Source of the DNA: Billgrantia tianxiuensis
Lineage (GTDB): Bacteria > Pseudomonadota > Gammaproteobacteria > Pseudomonadales > Halomonadaceae
Length of the DNA stretch: 64,000 nucleotides
Reading direction: 5' to 3'
Assembly: GCF_009834345.1 (NCBI RefSeq)
Contig: NZ_CP035042.1
Coordinates: forward strand, 3,224,001-3,288,000
The notes below the pieces were generated by a model. It searched no databases and was not told where the DNA came from. It worked only from the letters and a program-made list of their open reading frames with translations. Below are positions 8,820 to 17,408 of the stretch, in pieces. The position numbers and the translations under genes are program-made. Every line of letters starts with the position of its first letter. Position 1 is the stretch's first letter.

Positions 8820-10319
8820 TCAGAGCGAAAGCGACATCCACACGCTCTTGAGTTCGGAGTACTCCTCCAGGCTGTGGTGCGACTTGTCGCGGCCGTTGCC
8901 CGACTGCTTGACCCCGCCGAAGGGCATGGTCTGGTCGCCGCCGGCCCAGTTGTTGACGAACACCTGACCCGACTGCAGCCGTCGCGTCACGCGCAGGATG
9001 CGGTCGATGTCCTGGCTCCACAGCCCCGCCGCCAGGCCGTAGGGCGTGTCGTTGGCCATGGCCACCGCCTCCTCTTCCGTGTCGAAGCCGAACACCGCCA
9101 GCACCGGACCGAAGATCTCCTCGCGGCCGATGGTCATCTGCGGCGTGACGCCGTCGAACACCGTGGGCGGGATGAACAGCCCCGGCCCCTCCAGTGCCTG
9201 GCCGCCGCTGCGCAGCCGCGCGCCCTCTTCCACGCCCTGGCGGATGTAGTCGAGGATGCGTCGATGCTGAACCTCGTCGACGATGGCGCCCATGAAGCTC
9301 TGCGGGTCCAGCGGGTCGCCCGGCTGCATGCTCTCGGCGGCCTTGAGTACCCGCTCGACGAAGTCGTCGCGAATCGTGTTCTCCACCAGCAGCCGGGAGC
9401 CGGCGATGCACACTTCACCCTGGTTGTGGAAGATCGCCGCGGCGGCGTGGCTGGCTACCCGGTCGAGGTCCTTGCAGTCGGCGAAGACGAGGTTGGGCGA
9501 CTTGCCGCCGCACTCCAGGTAGACCCGCTTGAGGTTGGACTGCCCGGCGTACTGCATCAGCTGCTTGCCCACCGCGGTGGAGCCGGTAAAGGCCAGGCAG
9601 TCGACCTCGTGGGAGAGCGCCAGGGCCTTGCCCACGGTGTGGCCGAAGCCCGGCAGCACCTGGAACACGCCCTTGGGCAGGCCGGCTTCCTTGGCCAGTT
9701 GGGCCAGACGCAGCGCGGAGAGCGGCGACTTCTCCGAGGGTTTTAGAATCACGCTGTTGCCGGCGGCCAGCGCCGGGGCGATCTTCCAGGCGGTCATCAT
9801 CAGCGGGAAGTTCCACGGCACGATGGCCGCCACCACGCCGATGGGCTCGCGCAGCACCAGCGCCAGGGTCTCCTCGCCGGTGGGCGCCACTTCGCCGTAG
9901 AGCTTGTCGATGCACTCGGCCTGGTAGCGAATGCAGCCGATGGCGCCGGCCATGTCGCCCAGCGAGCTCGAGATGGGCTTGCCCATGTCGAGGGTGTCGA
10001 GCAGCGCCAGCTCGTGCTTGTGGGCCTCCATCAGGTCGGCCAGGCGCAGCAGGGTCTTCTTGCGCTTGCCCGGCGCCAGCCGCGACCACTCGCCGCCGGC
10101 GAAGGCCTGGCGCGCCGCCGCCACGGCGCGCGCGGCGTCGGGTTCGTCACAGCTCGCCACCTGGGCGAGAACCTCGCCGGTGGCCGGGTTGCGCGACTCG
10201 AAGGTATCGCCGCTTTCGGCAGCGACGAAGGCGTCGTTGATAAAGGCACGGGCCTCGAAGCCGAGTGACTCGGCCAGGGCGTGCCAATCGTCGCGGGTTC
10301 TGGGAATCTCAATGCTCAT
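8820..10319 (-). CDS. puuC: Gamma-glutamyl-gamma-aminobutyraldehyde dehydrogenase, copy 1
   Basis: NAD(P)-dependent aldehyde dehydrogenase of 499 residues that would oxidise gamma-glutamyl-gamma-aminobutyraldehyde, or 4-aminobutyraldehyde, in putrescine breakdown. Family motifs are the nucleotide-site IVPWNFPLMM, the FTGSTAVGK loop, the general-base Glu in LECGGKSPN, and the catalytic Cys in NQGEVCIAGSR (about residue 305). AAGGAGG lies before the ATG. The start overlaps the upstream carbamoylase stop by four bases (ATGA). A second copy at 15906-17408 is almost identical: beyond about residue 38 only four residues differ. Substrate assignment rests on similarity to PuuC and on the neighbourhood. 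Confidence 0.9.
   Translation of the reverse strand: MSIEIPRTRDDWHALAESLGFEARAFINDAFVAAESGDTFESRNPATGEVLAQVASCDEPDAARAVAAARQAFAGGEWSRLAPGKRKKTLLRLADLMEAHKHELALLDTLDMGKPISSSLGDMAGAIGCIRYQAECIDKLYGEVAPTGEETLALVLREPIGVVAAIVPWNFPLMMTAWKIAPALAAGNSVILKPSEKSPLSALRLAQLAKEAGLPKGVFQVLPGFGHTVGKALALSHEVDCLAFTGSTAVGKQLMQYAGQSNLKRVYLECGGKSPNLVFADCKDLDRVASHAAAAIFHNQGEVCIAGSRLLVENTIRDDFVERVLKAAESMQPGDPLDPQSFMGAIVDEVQHRRILDYIRQGVEEGARLRSGGQALEGPGLFIPPTVFDGVTPQMTIGREEIFGPVLAVFGFDTEEEAVAMANDTPYGLAAGLWSQDIDRILRVTRRLQSGQVFVNNWAGGDQTMPFGGVKQSGNGRDKSHHSLEEYSELKSVWMSLSL
8834..10254. repeat. Long direct repeat, copy A (within puuC1)
   Basis: This stretch matches 15920-17340 at a constant offset of 7,086 bases with only scattered single-base differences. 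Both copies have the same orientation. The similarity fades at both ends inside the coding regions: the first 30 or so residues of the two proteins are unrelated in detail. Boundaries were judged by eye. Confidence 0.85.
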
Positions 10320-11563
10320 TGCACACCTCCTTGACGGTTGGCTCGTTCCAGCAGGGCATCGCAGAGCACTTGGGCGCCCAGGGCACAGTGTTCCGGCGTG
10401 GCGTATTCGGCCTCGTTGTGACTGATACCGTCACGGCAGGGGATGAAGATCATCGAGGTCGGCGCCACCCGCGATACATATACAGAATCATGACCGGCAC
10501 CGCTCATCATCCGCCGGTATGGCACCCCCTGGGCGCGGGCAGCGCGCTCGACGGCCTCGATACAGCCGGCATCGAAGTTGACCACCGGCGACGCCCAGAT
10601 GCGCTCGCTGGTCGCTTCCACGCCGAAGGCCTCGGCCGCGGCGGCCAGCTCCCGGTCATAGCGGGCCTCCAGGTCGTCCAGTTCACCCTCGTCGACATGG
10701 CGCAGGTCCACGCTCAGGCGCACCTCGCCGGGAATCACGTTGCGCGAGGGGCTGTCGATCTCCAGGCAGCCGAAGGTCACCTTGGTGGCGCCGCTGCCGT
10801 CGGCCATGGCCAGAGCCTGCAGGCGATCGATCAGGCGTGCTGCGGCGGCCAGGGCATCGTGGCGATAGCGCATCGGCGTGGGCCCGGCATGGGCCGACTG
10901 GCCCCGCAGGATGACGTCGAACCAGCGCATGCCCTGCACGCCGGTGACCACGCCGATGGCCTCTTGCTCCTCCTCCAGCACCGGCCCCTGCTCGATGTGC
11001 AGCTCGAAGAAGGCATCGAGTCGCGGTTCGCCCACCGGCAGCTCGCCGGCGAAGCCGCAGGCGGACAACGCCTCGCCGAAGGAGACGCCATCGCGATCCT
11101 TGCGAGCCAGGGTCGACTCGACGCTGAATTCACCAGCATAGGTGCCGGAGGCCACCATGGCCGGGGCGAAACGGCTGCCCTCCTCGTTGGTCCACACCAC
11201 CAGCTCCAGCGGGCGCTCGGTGACGATGCCCCGGTCATGCAGGGTGCGGAATACCTCGAGCCCCGCCAGCACCCCGAGAATGCCGTCGAAGCGTCCGCCC
11301 TTGGGCTGGGTGTCGAGATGACTGCCGATGGCCACCGGATCGAGGTCGTCGCGCTTGCCGGAGCGACGCAGAAAGAGATTGCCGACCCGATCGATTCGCA
11401 GCGTGCAGCCGAGCGCCTCGCACCATTCGATCAGCAAGCGCCGACCGGCGGCATCCTCCTCGGTCAATGCCAGGCGGCAGCTGCCGCCGTTTTCGGTGGG
11501 GCCGATCTCGGCCATGGCCATCAAACTTTCCCAGAGCCGCTGGCCGTCGATGGAAACGCTCAT
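10316..11563 (-). CDS. M20-family N-carbamoyl-amino-acid hydrolase (HyuC/AllC type)
   Basis: Zn/Mn-dependent amidohydrolase of 415 residues in the N-carbamoyl-L-amino acid hydrolase, beta-ureidopropionase and allantoate amidohydrolase group. Metal-ligand motifs appear in order: GSHLDT, GGRFDGILG, WTNEEGSRF, ELHIEQGP and the C-terminal DGISHNEAEY. The dimerisation domain carries GQSAHAGPTPM and RNVIPGEV. A GGGAGG site precedes the ATG. It forms a two-gene operon with puuC1 through a 4-base overlap. A nearby agmatine deiminase yields N-carbamoylputrescine and no AguB-type nitrilase is visible, so it might act on a carbamoyl intermediate of polyamine breakdown. That is inference. A ureido-acid substrate is the conservative call. 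Confidence 0.82.
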   Translation of the reverse strand: MSVSIDGQRLWESLMAMAEIGPTENGGSCRLALTEEDAAGRRLLIEWCEALGCTLRIDRVGNLFLRRSGKRDDLDPVAIGSHLDTQPKGGRFDGILGVLAGLEVFRTLHDRGIVTERPLELVVWTNEEGSRFAPAMVASGTYAGEFSVESTLARKDRDGVSFGEALSACGFAGELPVGEPRLDAFFELHIEQGPVLEEEQEAIGVVTGVQGMRWFDVILRGQSAHAGPTPMRYRHDALAAAARLIDRLQALAMADGSGATKVTFGCLEIDSPSRNVIPGEVRLSVDLRHVDEGELDDLEARYDRELAAAAEAFGVEATSERIWASPVVNFDAGCIEAVERAARAQGVPYRRMMSGAGHDSVYVSRVAPTSMIFIPCRDGISHNEAEYATPEHCALGAQVLCDALLERANRQGGVQ

Positions 11564-11585
11564 GCAGGTTGCCTCCCTTTGTCTT

Positions 11586-11632
11586 TATACCCCAACCCTA
11601 GGCCGACCCGTCGCGGAACCGATATACCCCAA
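11586..11632. promoter_or_regulatory. Direct repeat TATACCCCAA in a divergent promoter region
   Basis: Two perfect copies of TATACCCCAA lie at 11586-11595 and 11623-11632, spaced 37 bases start to start. A degenerate third (TATTCCCC) follows near 11641. They sit in the 164-base gap between the divergent carbamoylase and class-III aminotransferase genes, which suggests a shared operator. No regulator is assigned. Confidence 0.5.
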
Positions 11633-11727
11633 TCAGGATATATTCCCCGCTTCCGCCCCCTCGCTAGTCTGGCCCTGACCTCAAAGCAGCACACTCCAAC
11701 AATGACATCGGACACGCGAGGCCGACC

Positions 11728-13137
11728 ATGACCACCGCTACCCGTACTCCGCCCCGGCCCCTTGATGCCCAGGCGCTGTGGCAGAAGGACAGGGACCACT
11801 TCATCCACCCCTTCACCGACTTCAGCCTGTTCCACGACAAGGGCTGCGACCTGATCGTCGACAGCGACGGTATCTACGTGGAGGACATCCATGGCAACCG
11901 CTTCATCGACGGCATCGCCGGCCTGTGGTGCGTCAACGTGGGCCACGGCCGCGCCGAGATCGGCCAGGCCATGGCCGAGCAGGCCACCCGCATGGCCTAC
12001 TTCTCCACCTTCAACAACCTCTCCAACGCCCCGGCGGCGGAGCTCGCCGCCAAGCTCGCCGAGCTGGCCCCGGCAAACCTCAACCACGTCTTCTACAGCT
12101 GCGGCGGTTCGGCGGCCAACGACGCCACCATTCGCCTGGTGCACTACTACTTCAATCGCCTGGGCAAGCCGAACAAGAAGCGTATCCTGTCGCGCAACAA
12201 CGCCTACCACGGCACCACCTACCTGGCAGCGAGCCTGACCGGCATCGAGAGCAACAACTGGGGCTTCGACACCCTGGATCACCTGGTCACCCACCTGAGC
12301 GAGGCCAACCTCTATCGCCGGCCGAAGGGGATGAGCGAAGCGGAGTACTGCGGCCATCTGGTGGCCGAACTCGAGGAGACCATCGAGCGCATCGGTGCCG
12401 AGAACATCGCCGCCTTCATTGCCGAGCCGATCATGGGCGCCGGCGGCGTGCTGATGGCGCCTCGAGGCTACCACGCCCGCATGCAGGCGGTGTGCCGCGC
12501 CCACGAGATCCTCTATATCGCCGACGAGGTGGTCACCGGCTTCGGCCGCCTGGGCCACTTCTTTGCCTCCGAGGCGGTGTTCGATACCCAGCCGGACATC
12601 ATCAACTGCGCCAAGGGGCTGTCGTCGGGCTATGCGCCCCTGGGCGCCACCCTGATCTCCGACGAGATCTACGAGGTGCTGGGCACGCCCCAGCGCAAGG
12701 GCGGCGTGCTGAGCACCGGCTTCACCTACTCCGGCCATCCGGTGAGCTGTGCGGCGGCGCTCAAGAACATCGAGATCATGGAGCGCGAGGGCATCTGCGC
12801 CAACATACGCGAGGTGGGCCCCTACCTGGAGCGGCAGCTCAAGACGCTCTCGCATCATGAAACCGTCGGCGACGTGAGGGGCAGCCACTTCATGCTGGCC
12901 ATCGAGAACGTCGCCGACAAGGCCTCCAAGGAGCTGCTGCCGGTGGAGGCACGGGTCGGCGACCGGGTCGCCGCCGAGGCCCAGAAGCGCGGCCTGATCA
13001 TTCGCCCGGTGGGCCACCTCAACATCATCTCGCCGCCGTTGATCTGGAATCGTGACGTGGTGGATCGGGTAGTGGCAATCCTCGACGAGGCCTTCACCGC
13101 CACCACGGCATCGCTACGCAAGGACGGTTATCTGTAA
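11728..13137 (+). CDS. Class-III aminotransferase (omega-amino acid/polyamine:pyruvate type)
   Basis: PLP-dependent aminotransferase of 469 residues. The PLP lysine is in NCAKGLSSGYAPLGA, the cofactor Asp in YIADEVVTGFGRLGHF, and the phosphate-binding segment in FYSCGGSAANDATIRL. The N-terminal motif HFIHPFTDF and the substrate segment GLWCVNVGHGR are typical of omega-amine:pyruvate transaminases such as SpuC and beta-alanine:pyruvate enzymes. It is divergent from the carbamoylase gene and followed by nhaC-type and aguA genes, so it likely transaminates an amine or omega-amino acid from agmatine or putrescine. A GAGG site precedes the ATG. Confidence 0.85.
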   Translation: MTTATRTPPRPLDAQALWQKDRDHFIHPFTDFSLFHDKGCDLIVDSDGIYVEDIHGNRFIDGIAGLWCVNVGHGRAEIGQAMAEQATRMAYFSTFNNLSNAPAAELAAKLAELAPANLNHVFYSCGGSAANDATIRLVHYYFNRLGKPNKKRILSRNNAYHGTTYLAASLTGIESNNWGFDTLDHLVTHLSEANLYRRPKGMSEAEYCGHLVAELEETIERIGAENIAAFIAEPIMGAGGVLMAPRGYHARMQAVCRAHEILYIADEVVTGFGRLGHFFASEAVFDTQPDIINCAKGLSSGYAPLGATLISDEIYEVLGTPQRKGGVLSTGFTYSGHPVSCAAALKNIEIMEREGICANIREVGPYLERQLKTLSHHETVGDVRGSHFMLAIENVADKASKELLPVEARVGDRVAAEAQKRGLIIRPVGHLNIISPPLIWNRDVVDRVVAILDEAFTATTASLRKDGYL

Positions 13138-13229
13138 CCCGCCGGCAGCCGCCGCATGCGCATGTATGACTCGGCATTTCCCGGCGGGGCCAGCCATCGT
13201 GCGATGTACAACAACAAAGGTGAACGACC

Positions 13230-14699
13230 ATGACACACTCTCCTTCGGGTCCGACGGCCCACCCCCAAAGCTTCGGCAGCGCCACCAAGGGTGGCCTGCT
13301 GTTTCTCGGTGTCGTGCTGATTGCCAGCCTCGGCGGCTTCGCACTGTTCGACGGCGACGACTACGGCATCTACAGCCTGCTACCCACCACCGTGGTGCTG
13401 GGCATGGCCATCCTCACGCGACGCACCATCGAATCGCTGCTCGCGGGCGCCCTGGTCGGCCTGCTGATGGTCGACCCCACCAGCGTGGTCTCCCAGGGCT
13501 CCGACATCCTGCTCGGGGTGCTGGGCAACGATACCGTCACCTGGATCATCCTGGTCTGCGGCCTGTTCGGCAGCCTGATCGCCCTGCTGGTCAAGACCGG
13601 CGGTGTGCTGACCTTCGGCGATGCCGTCACCAAGCATATCCATAGCCGCCGCCAGAGCCTGCTGGCCACCTGGCTGCTGGGCCTGGTGATCTTCGTCGAC
13701 GACTATCTCAATGCCCTGGCGATCAGCGCGTCGATGAAGAAGATCACTGATCGCTTCAACATTTCGCGCGAGAAACTCGCCTACGTGGTGGACTCCACCG
13801 CCGCGCCAATCTGCATTCTGGTACCGTTCTCCACCTGGGCGGTGTTCTTTGCCGGCCTGCTGGAAGAGAACGACATCGCCGGCAACGGCATGAACCTCTA
13901 CATCGAGGCGATTCCCTTCATGTTCTACGCCTGGGTGGCCGCCGCCCTGGTCCCCCTGGTGGCTCTGGGCTGGATCCCCAATCTCGGCCCCATGAAGGCC
14001 GCCGAGGCCCGCGCCGCGGCCGGCCAGCCGATTCCGACGGGCGTCGACGACAGCGCCCTGGAAGCGGCAGACGACGGACGCAAGCGGCCGCACCTGCTCA
14101 ACTTCCTGCTGCCCATCGTCACGCTGATCTTCTTCACCTGGTACTACGACATCGATATCCTACGCGGCGTGATCGTGGCGCTCGCCGTGACCCTGGTACT
14201 GATCGCCAGCCAACGGCTGCTGAGCTTCCACGACACCTTCGACACCGCGCTCGACGGCTTCAAGGCGATGATCATGCCGCTGGGCACCCTGGTGGCCGGC
14301 TTCAGCCTCAAGGAGGTCAACGACGCCCTGGGGCTCACCGACTATGTGATCAGCACCGTGCAGCCGCTGATGACGCCGGGAATGTTGCCGGCGGTGGTCT
14401 TCGTCACCATGGCCTTCCTGGCGTTCGCCACCGCCTCCTTCTGGGGGCTGTTCGCCGTGGCCATGCCCATCGTGCTGCCGCTGGCGGCCAGCCTCGATGC
14501 TCACATGCCGCTGGTGGTCGGCGCCCTGATCTCGGCCAGCGCCTTCGGCAGTCACGCCTGCTTCTACGGCGACTCGACGGTGCTCTCCGCCCAGGGGGCC
14601 GGCTGCACGCCCATGGCCCACGCCCTGACCCAGTTGCCCTACGTGCTGATCGCCGCCGCCATCGCCGCCGCGATCTTCCTGGTCGCAGGCCACCTGTGA
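13230..14699 (+). CDS. NhaC-family Na+/H+ antiporter-like transporter
   Basis: Polytopic membrane protein of 489 residues with about 11-12 hydrophobic segments, in the NhaC/ion-transporter superfamily. It has the conserved segment LGLVIFVDDYLNALAIS, a second-half counterpart (FATASFWGLFAVAMPIV) and a late GSHACFYGDSTVLS motif. AAAGG precedes the ATG. It lies between an aminotransferase and agmatine deiminase and is likely co-transcribed with both. NhaC-like proteins also include carriers for amino acids and cationic compounds, so import of agmatine or a related amine is as plausible here as Na+/H+ exchange. Specificity cannot be read from sequence. Confidence 0.82.
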   Translation: MTHSPSGPTAHPQSFGSATKGGLLFLGVVLIASLGGFALFDGDDYGIYSLLPTTVVLGMAILTRRTIESLLAGALVGLLMVDPTSVVSQGSDILLGVLGNDTVTWIILVCGLFGSLIALLVKTGGVLTFGDAVTKHIHSRRQSLLATWLLGLVIFVDDYLNALAISASMKKITDRFNISREKLAYVVDSTAAPICILVPFSTWAVFFAGLLEENDIAGNGMNLYIEAIPFMFYAWVAAALVPLVALGWIPNLGPMKAAEARAAAGQPIPTGVDDSALEAADDGRKRPHLLNFLLPIVTLIFFTWYYDIDILRGVIVALAVTLVLIASQRLLSFHDTFDTALDGFKAMIMPLGTLVAGFSLKEVNDALGLTDYVISTVQPLMTPGMLPAVVFVTMAFLAFATASFWGLFAVAMPIVLPLAASLDAHMPLVVGALISASAFGSHACFYGDSTVLSAQGAGCTPMAHALTQLPYVLIAAAIAAAIFLVAGHL

Positions 14700-14708
14700 G
14701 AAAGCATC

Positions 14709-15828
14709 ATGAACCAACCACTTATTGATTCTCACACTGTTAGGTCCTCCCCCGAGCCCGGGGATTCGCCATGCCGGCAGAGTTCGCCCCCACGACGCCT
14801 GCTGGATGCTGTGGCCCCAGCGGCCCGATACCTGGCGCTTCGGAGCCAAGCCGGCCCAGCAGGCCTTCGTCGAGGTCGCTACCGCCATCTCTGAAAGCGA
14901 GACGGTCTACGTCGGCGTCAACGACGACCAATACGAGAATGCCCTCCATCAGCTGCCCGCCCACGTGCGGGTGGTGGAACTCTCCAGCAACGATGCCTGG
15001 ATGCGCGACGTGGGGCCCACCTTCCTGACCCACCCGGACGGACGCCTAGCCATGGTGGACTGGGAGTTCAACGCCTGGGGCGGTCTCAAGGGTGGGCTCT
15101 ACTTCCCCTGGGACAAGGACAAGCGCATCCGCACCAAGATCGCCGAGATGCTCGGCATCGAGCGCTTCAAGGCTCCCGTGGTGCTGGAGGGCGGCGCTAT
15201 CCATGTCGATGGCGAGGGCACGCTGCTGACCACCGAAGAGTGCCTGCTCAACCCCAACCGCAACCCCGGCCTGAATCGCACCGAGATGGAGCGGGTGCTG
15301 CACGAGACCCTGGGTGTCGACAAGATCATCTGGCTACCGCGGGGCTGCTACCTGGACGAAACCGACGGCCACGTCGACAACCTCTGCTGCTTCGTCACCC
15401 CCGGCGAGGTGGTGCTGAGCTGGTGCGATGACGAGACCGATCCCCAGCACGCCATCTGCCGGGAGGCCCTACAAGTGCTGGAATCGTCGACTGATGCCAA
15501 GGGCCGCAAGCTGCTTGTGCACAAGCTGCCCCAACCGGGTCCGCTGTTCATCGAGGAGGACGAGGCCAGCGGCATCGACCGGCTGAGCAGCTCCCATCCG
15601 CGGCGCCCCGGCGACCGCATGGCCGGTTCCTACGTCAACTTCTATATCGGCAACTCGGTGGTGGTGATGCCGCTACTGGACCCGACCCGGGACGAGCAGG
15701 CTCGCGATATTCTTCAAGGATTGTTTCCCGACAGGCGGATTGTGGGCGTGCCGGCCCGGGAGATCCTGCTCGGTGGCGGCAACATCCACTGCATCACCCA
15801 GCAACAGCCCAAGCGCCGGTTGCCGTGA
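14709..15828 (+). CDS. aguA: Agmatine deiminase (two 1-base losses near the 5' end)
   Basis: Hydrolyses agmatine to N-carbamoylputrescine and ammonia. Most of the family is intact: WMLWPQRPDTWR, SNDAWMRDVGPTF, VLEGGAIHVDGEGT, DETDGHVDN and the C-terminal nucleophile Cys in LLGGGNIHC. The N-terminal part is spread over three frames. Adding one C to the C5 run near 14749-14753 and one to the C5 run near 14786-14790 restores MNQPLIDSHTVRSSP, then RARGFAMPAEFAPHDACW. The restored gene is 374 codons including stop, the normal AguA length. As deposited, an open frame starts only at 14725 with a scrambled N-terminus. It follows nhaC closely (9 bases) in one operon. Confidence 0.88.
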
Positions 15829-15853
15829 GCGACAGGCAAGCTGCAGCAACAAC

Positions 15854-15886
15854 ACGGGCCGACCGCACAGCGCGCGGTCGGCCCGT
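15854..15886. terminator. Bidirectional hairpin between convergent aguA and puuC2
   Basis: A perfect 13-base inverted repeat (15854-15866 with 15874-15886) surrounds a 7-base loop in the 77-base gap between convergent genes. No clear T-run follows on either strand. Confidence 0.55.
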
Positions 15887-15905
15887 CGTTCGGTTCCGCG
15901 TGTCG

Positions 15906-17408
15906 CTATAGTGTCAGCGACATCCACACGCTCTTGAGTTCGGAATACTCCTCCAGGCTGTGGTGCGACTTGTCGCGCCCGTTGCCCGACTGCTTGACCC
16001 CGCCGAAGGGCATGGTCTGGTCGCCCCCGGCCCAGTTGTTGACGAACACCTGGCCCGACTGCAGCCGCCGCGTCACGCGCAGGATGCGGTCGATGTCCTG
16101 GCTCCACAGCCCCGCCGCCAGGCCGTAGGGCGTGTCGTTGGCCATGGCCACCGCCTCCTCTTCCGTGTCGAAGCCGAACACCGCCAGCACCGGACCGAAG
16201 ATCTCCTCGCGGCCGATGGTCATCTGCGGCGTGACGCCGTCGAACACCGTGGGCGGGATGAACAGCCCCGGCCCCTCCAGTGCCTGGCCGCCGCTGCGCA
16301 GCCGCGCGCCCTCTTCCACGCCCTGGCGGATGTAGTCGAGGATGCGTCGATGCTGAACCTCGTCGACGATGGCGCCCATGAAGCTGTCCGGGTCCAGCGG
16401 ATCGCCCGGCTGCATGTTCTCGGCGGCCTTGAGTACCCGCTCGACGAAGTCGTCGCGAATCGTGTTCTCCACCAGCAGCCGGGAGCCGGCGATGCACACT
16501 TCACCCTGGTTGTGGAAGATCGCCGCGGCGGCGTGGCTGGCTACCCGGTCAAGGTCCTTGCAGTCGGCGAAGACGAGGTTGGGCGACTTGCCGCCGCACT
16601 CCAGGTAGACCCGCTTGAGGTTGGACTGCCCGGCGTACTGCATCAGCTGCTTGCCCACCGCGGTGGAGCCGGTAAAGGCCAGGCAGTCGACCTCGTGGGA
16701 GAGCGCCAGGGCCTTGCCCACGGTGTGGCCGAAGCCCGGCAGCACCTGGAACACGCCCTTGGGCAGGCCGGCTTCCTTGGCCAGTTGGGCCAGACGCAGC
16801 GCGGAGAGCGGCGACTTCTCCGAGGGTTTTAGAATCACGCTGTTGCCGGCGGCCAGCGCCGGGGCGATCTTCCAGGCGGTCATCATCAGCGGGAAGTTCC
16901 ACGGCACGATGGCCGCCACCACGCCGATGGGCTCGCGCAGCACCAGCGCCAGGGTCTCCTCGCCGGTGGGCGCCACTTCGCCGTAGAGCTTGTCGATGCA
17001 CTCGGCCTGGTAGCGAATGCAGCCGATGGCGCCGGCCATGTCGCCCAGCGAGCTCGAGATGGGCTTGCCCATGTCGAGGGTGTCGAGCAGCGCCAGCTCG
17101 TGCTTGTGGGCCTCCATCAGGTCGGCCAGGCGCAGCAGGGTCTTCTTGCGCTTGCCCGGCGCCAGGCGCGCCCACTCGCCGCCGGCGAAGGCCTGGCGCG
17201 CCGCCGCCACGGCGCGCGCGGCGTCGGGTTCGTCACAGCTCGCCACCTGGGCGAGAACCTCGCCGGTGGCCGGGTTGCGCGACTCGAAGGTGTCGCCGCT
17301 CTCGGCAGCGACGAAGGTGTCGTCGATAAAGGCCCGCGACTCGAAAGAAAGCTCGGCAGCCCTGGCCTGCCAATCGGCCAGGGTGCGGGGGGATGGCGTA
17401 CGGCTCAC
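15906..17408 (-). CDS. puuC: Gamma-glutamyl-gamma-aminobutyraldehyde dehydrogenase, copy 2
   Basis: A 500-residue aldehyde dehydrogenase almost identical to the copy at 8820-10319. The catalytic Glu (LECGGKSPN) and Cys (GEVCIAGSR) are present. Compared with copy 1 it differs at GEWA/S, AEN/S, DPD/Q and MSLT/S plus a divergent first 30 residues. The start is GTG at 17408, overlapping the aminotransferase stop by four bases (GTGA), with GAGGAG about nine bases upstream. It is the last gene of a leftward operon puuD-aminotransferase-puuC, which supports a role in the gamma-glutamyl or aminobutyraldehyde oxidation step of putrescine catabolism. Confidence 0.92.
   Translation of the reverse strand: MSRTPSPRTLADWQARAAELSFESRAFIDDTFVAAESGDTFESRNPATGEVLAQVASCDEPDAARAVAAARQAFAGGEWARLAPGKRKKTLLRLADLMEAHKHELALLDTLDMGKPISSSLGDMAGAIGCIRYQAECIDKLYGEVAPTGEETLALVLREPIGVVAAIVPWNFPLMMTAWKIAPALAAGNSVILKPSEKSPLSALRLAQLAKEAGLPKGVFQVLPGFGHTVGKALALSHEVDCLAFTGSTAVGKQLMQYAGQSNLKRVYLECGGKSPNLVFADCKDLDRVASHAAAAIFHNQGEVCIAGSRLLVENTIRDDFVERVLKAAENMQPGDPLDPDSFMGAIVDEVQHRRILDYIRQGVEEGARLRSGGQALEGPGLFIPPTVFDGVTPQMTIGREEIFGPVLAVFGFDTEEEAVAMANDTPYGLAAGLWSQDIDRILRVTRRLQSGQVFVNNWAGGDQTMPFGGVKQSGNGRDKSHHSLEEYSELKSVWMSLTL
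15920..17340. repeat. Long direct repeat, copy B (within puuC2)
   Basis: Partner of 8834-10254, in the same orientation at an offset of 7,086 bases. Recombination between the copies would delete or duplicate a segment carrying the carbamoylase, aminotransferase, antiporter and aguA genes. Confidence 0.85.

Noticed and set aside
11560..13017. Long minus-strand open frame (about 485 codons) opposite the class-III aminotransferase
   Set aside because: Fully antisense to a conserved enzyme gene; composition is typical of a shadow frame and it has no recognisable domain.
13230..14699. ArcD-type arginine/ornithine antiporter as a firm call
   Set aside because: The motifs fit the NhaC group; amino-acid or agmatine specificity is only suggested by neighbours.
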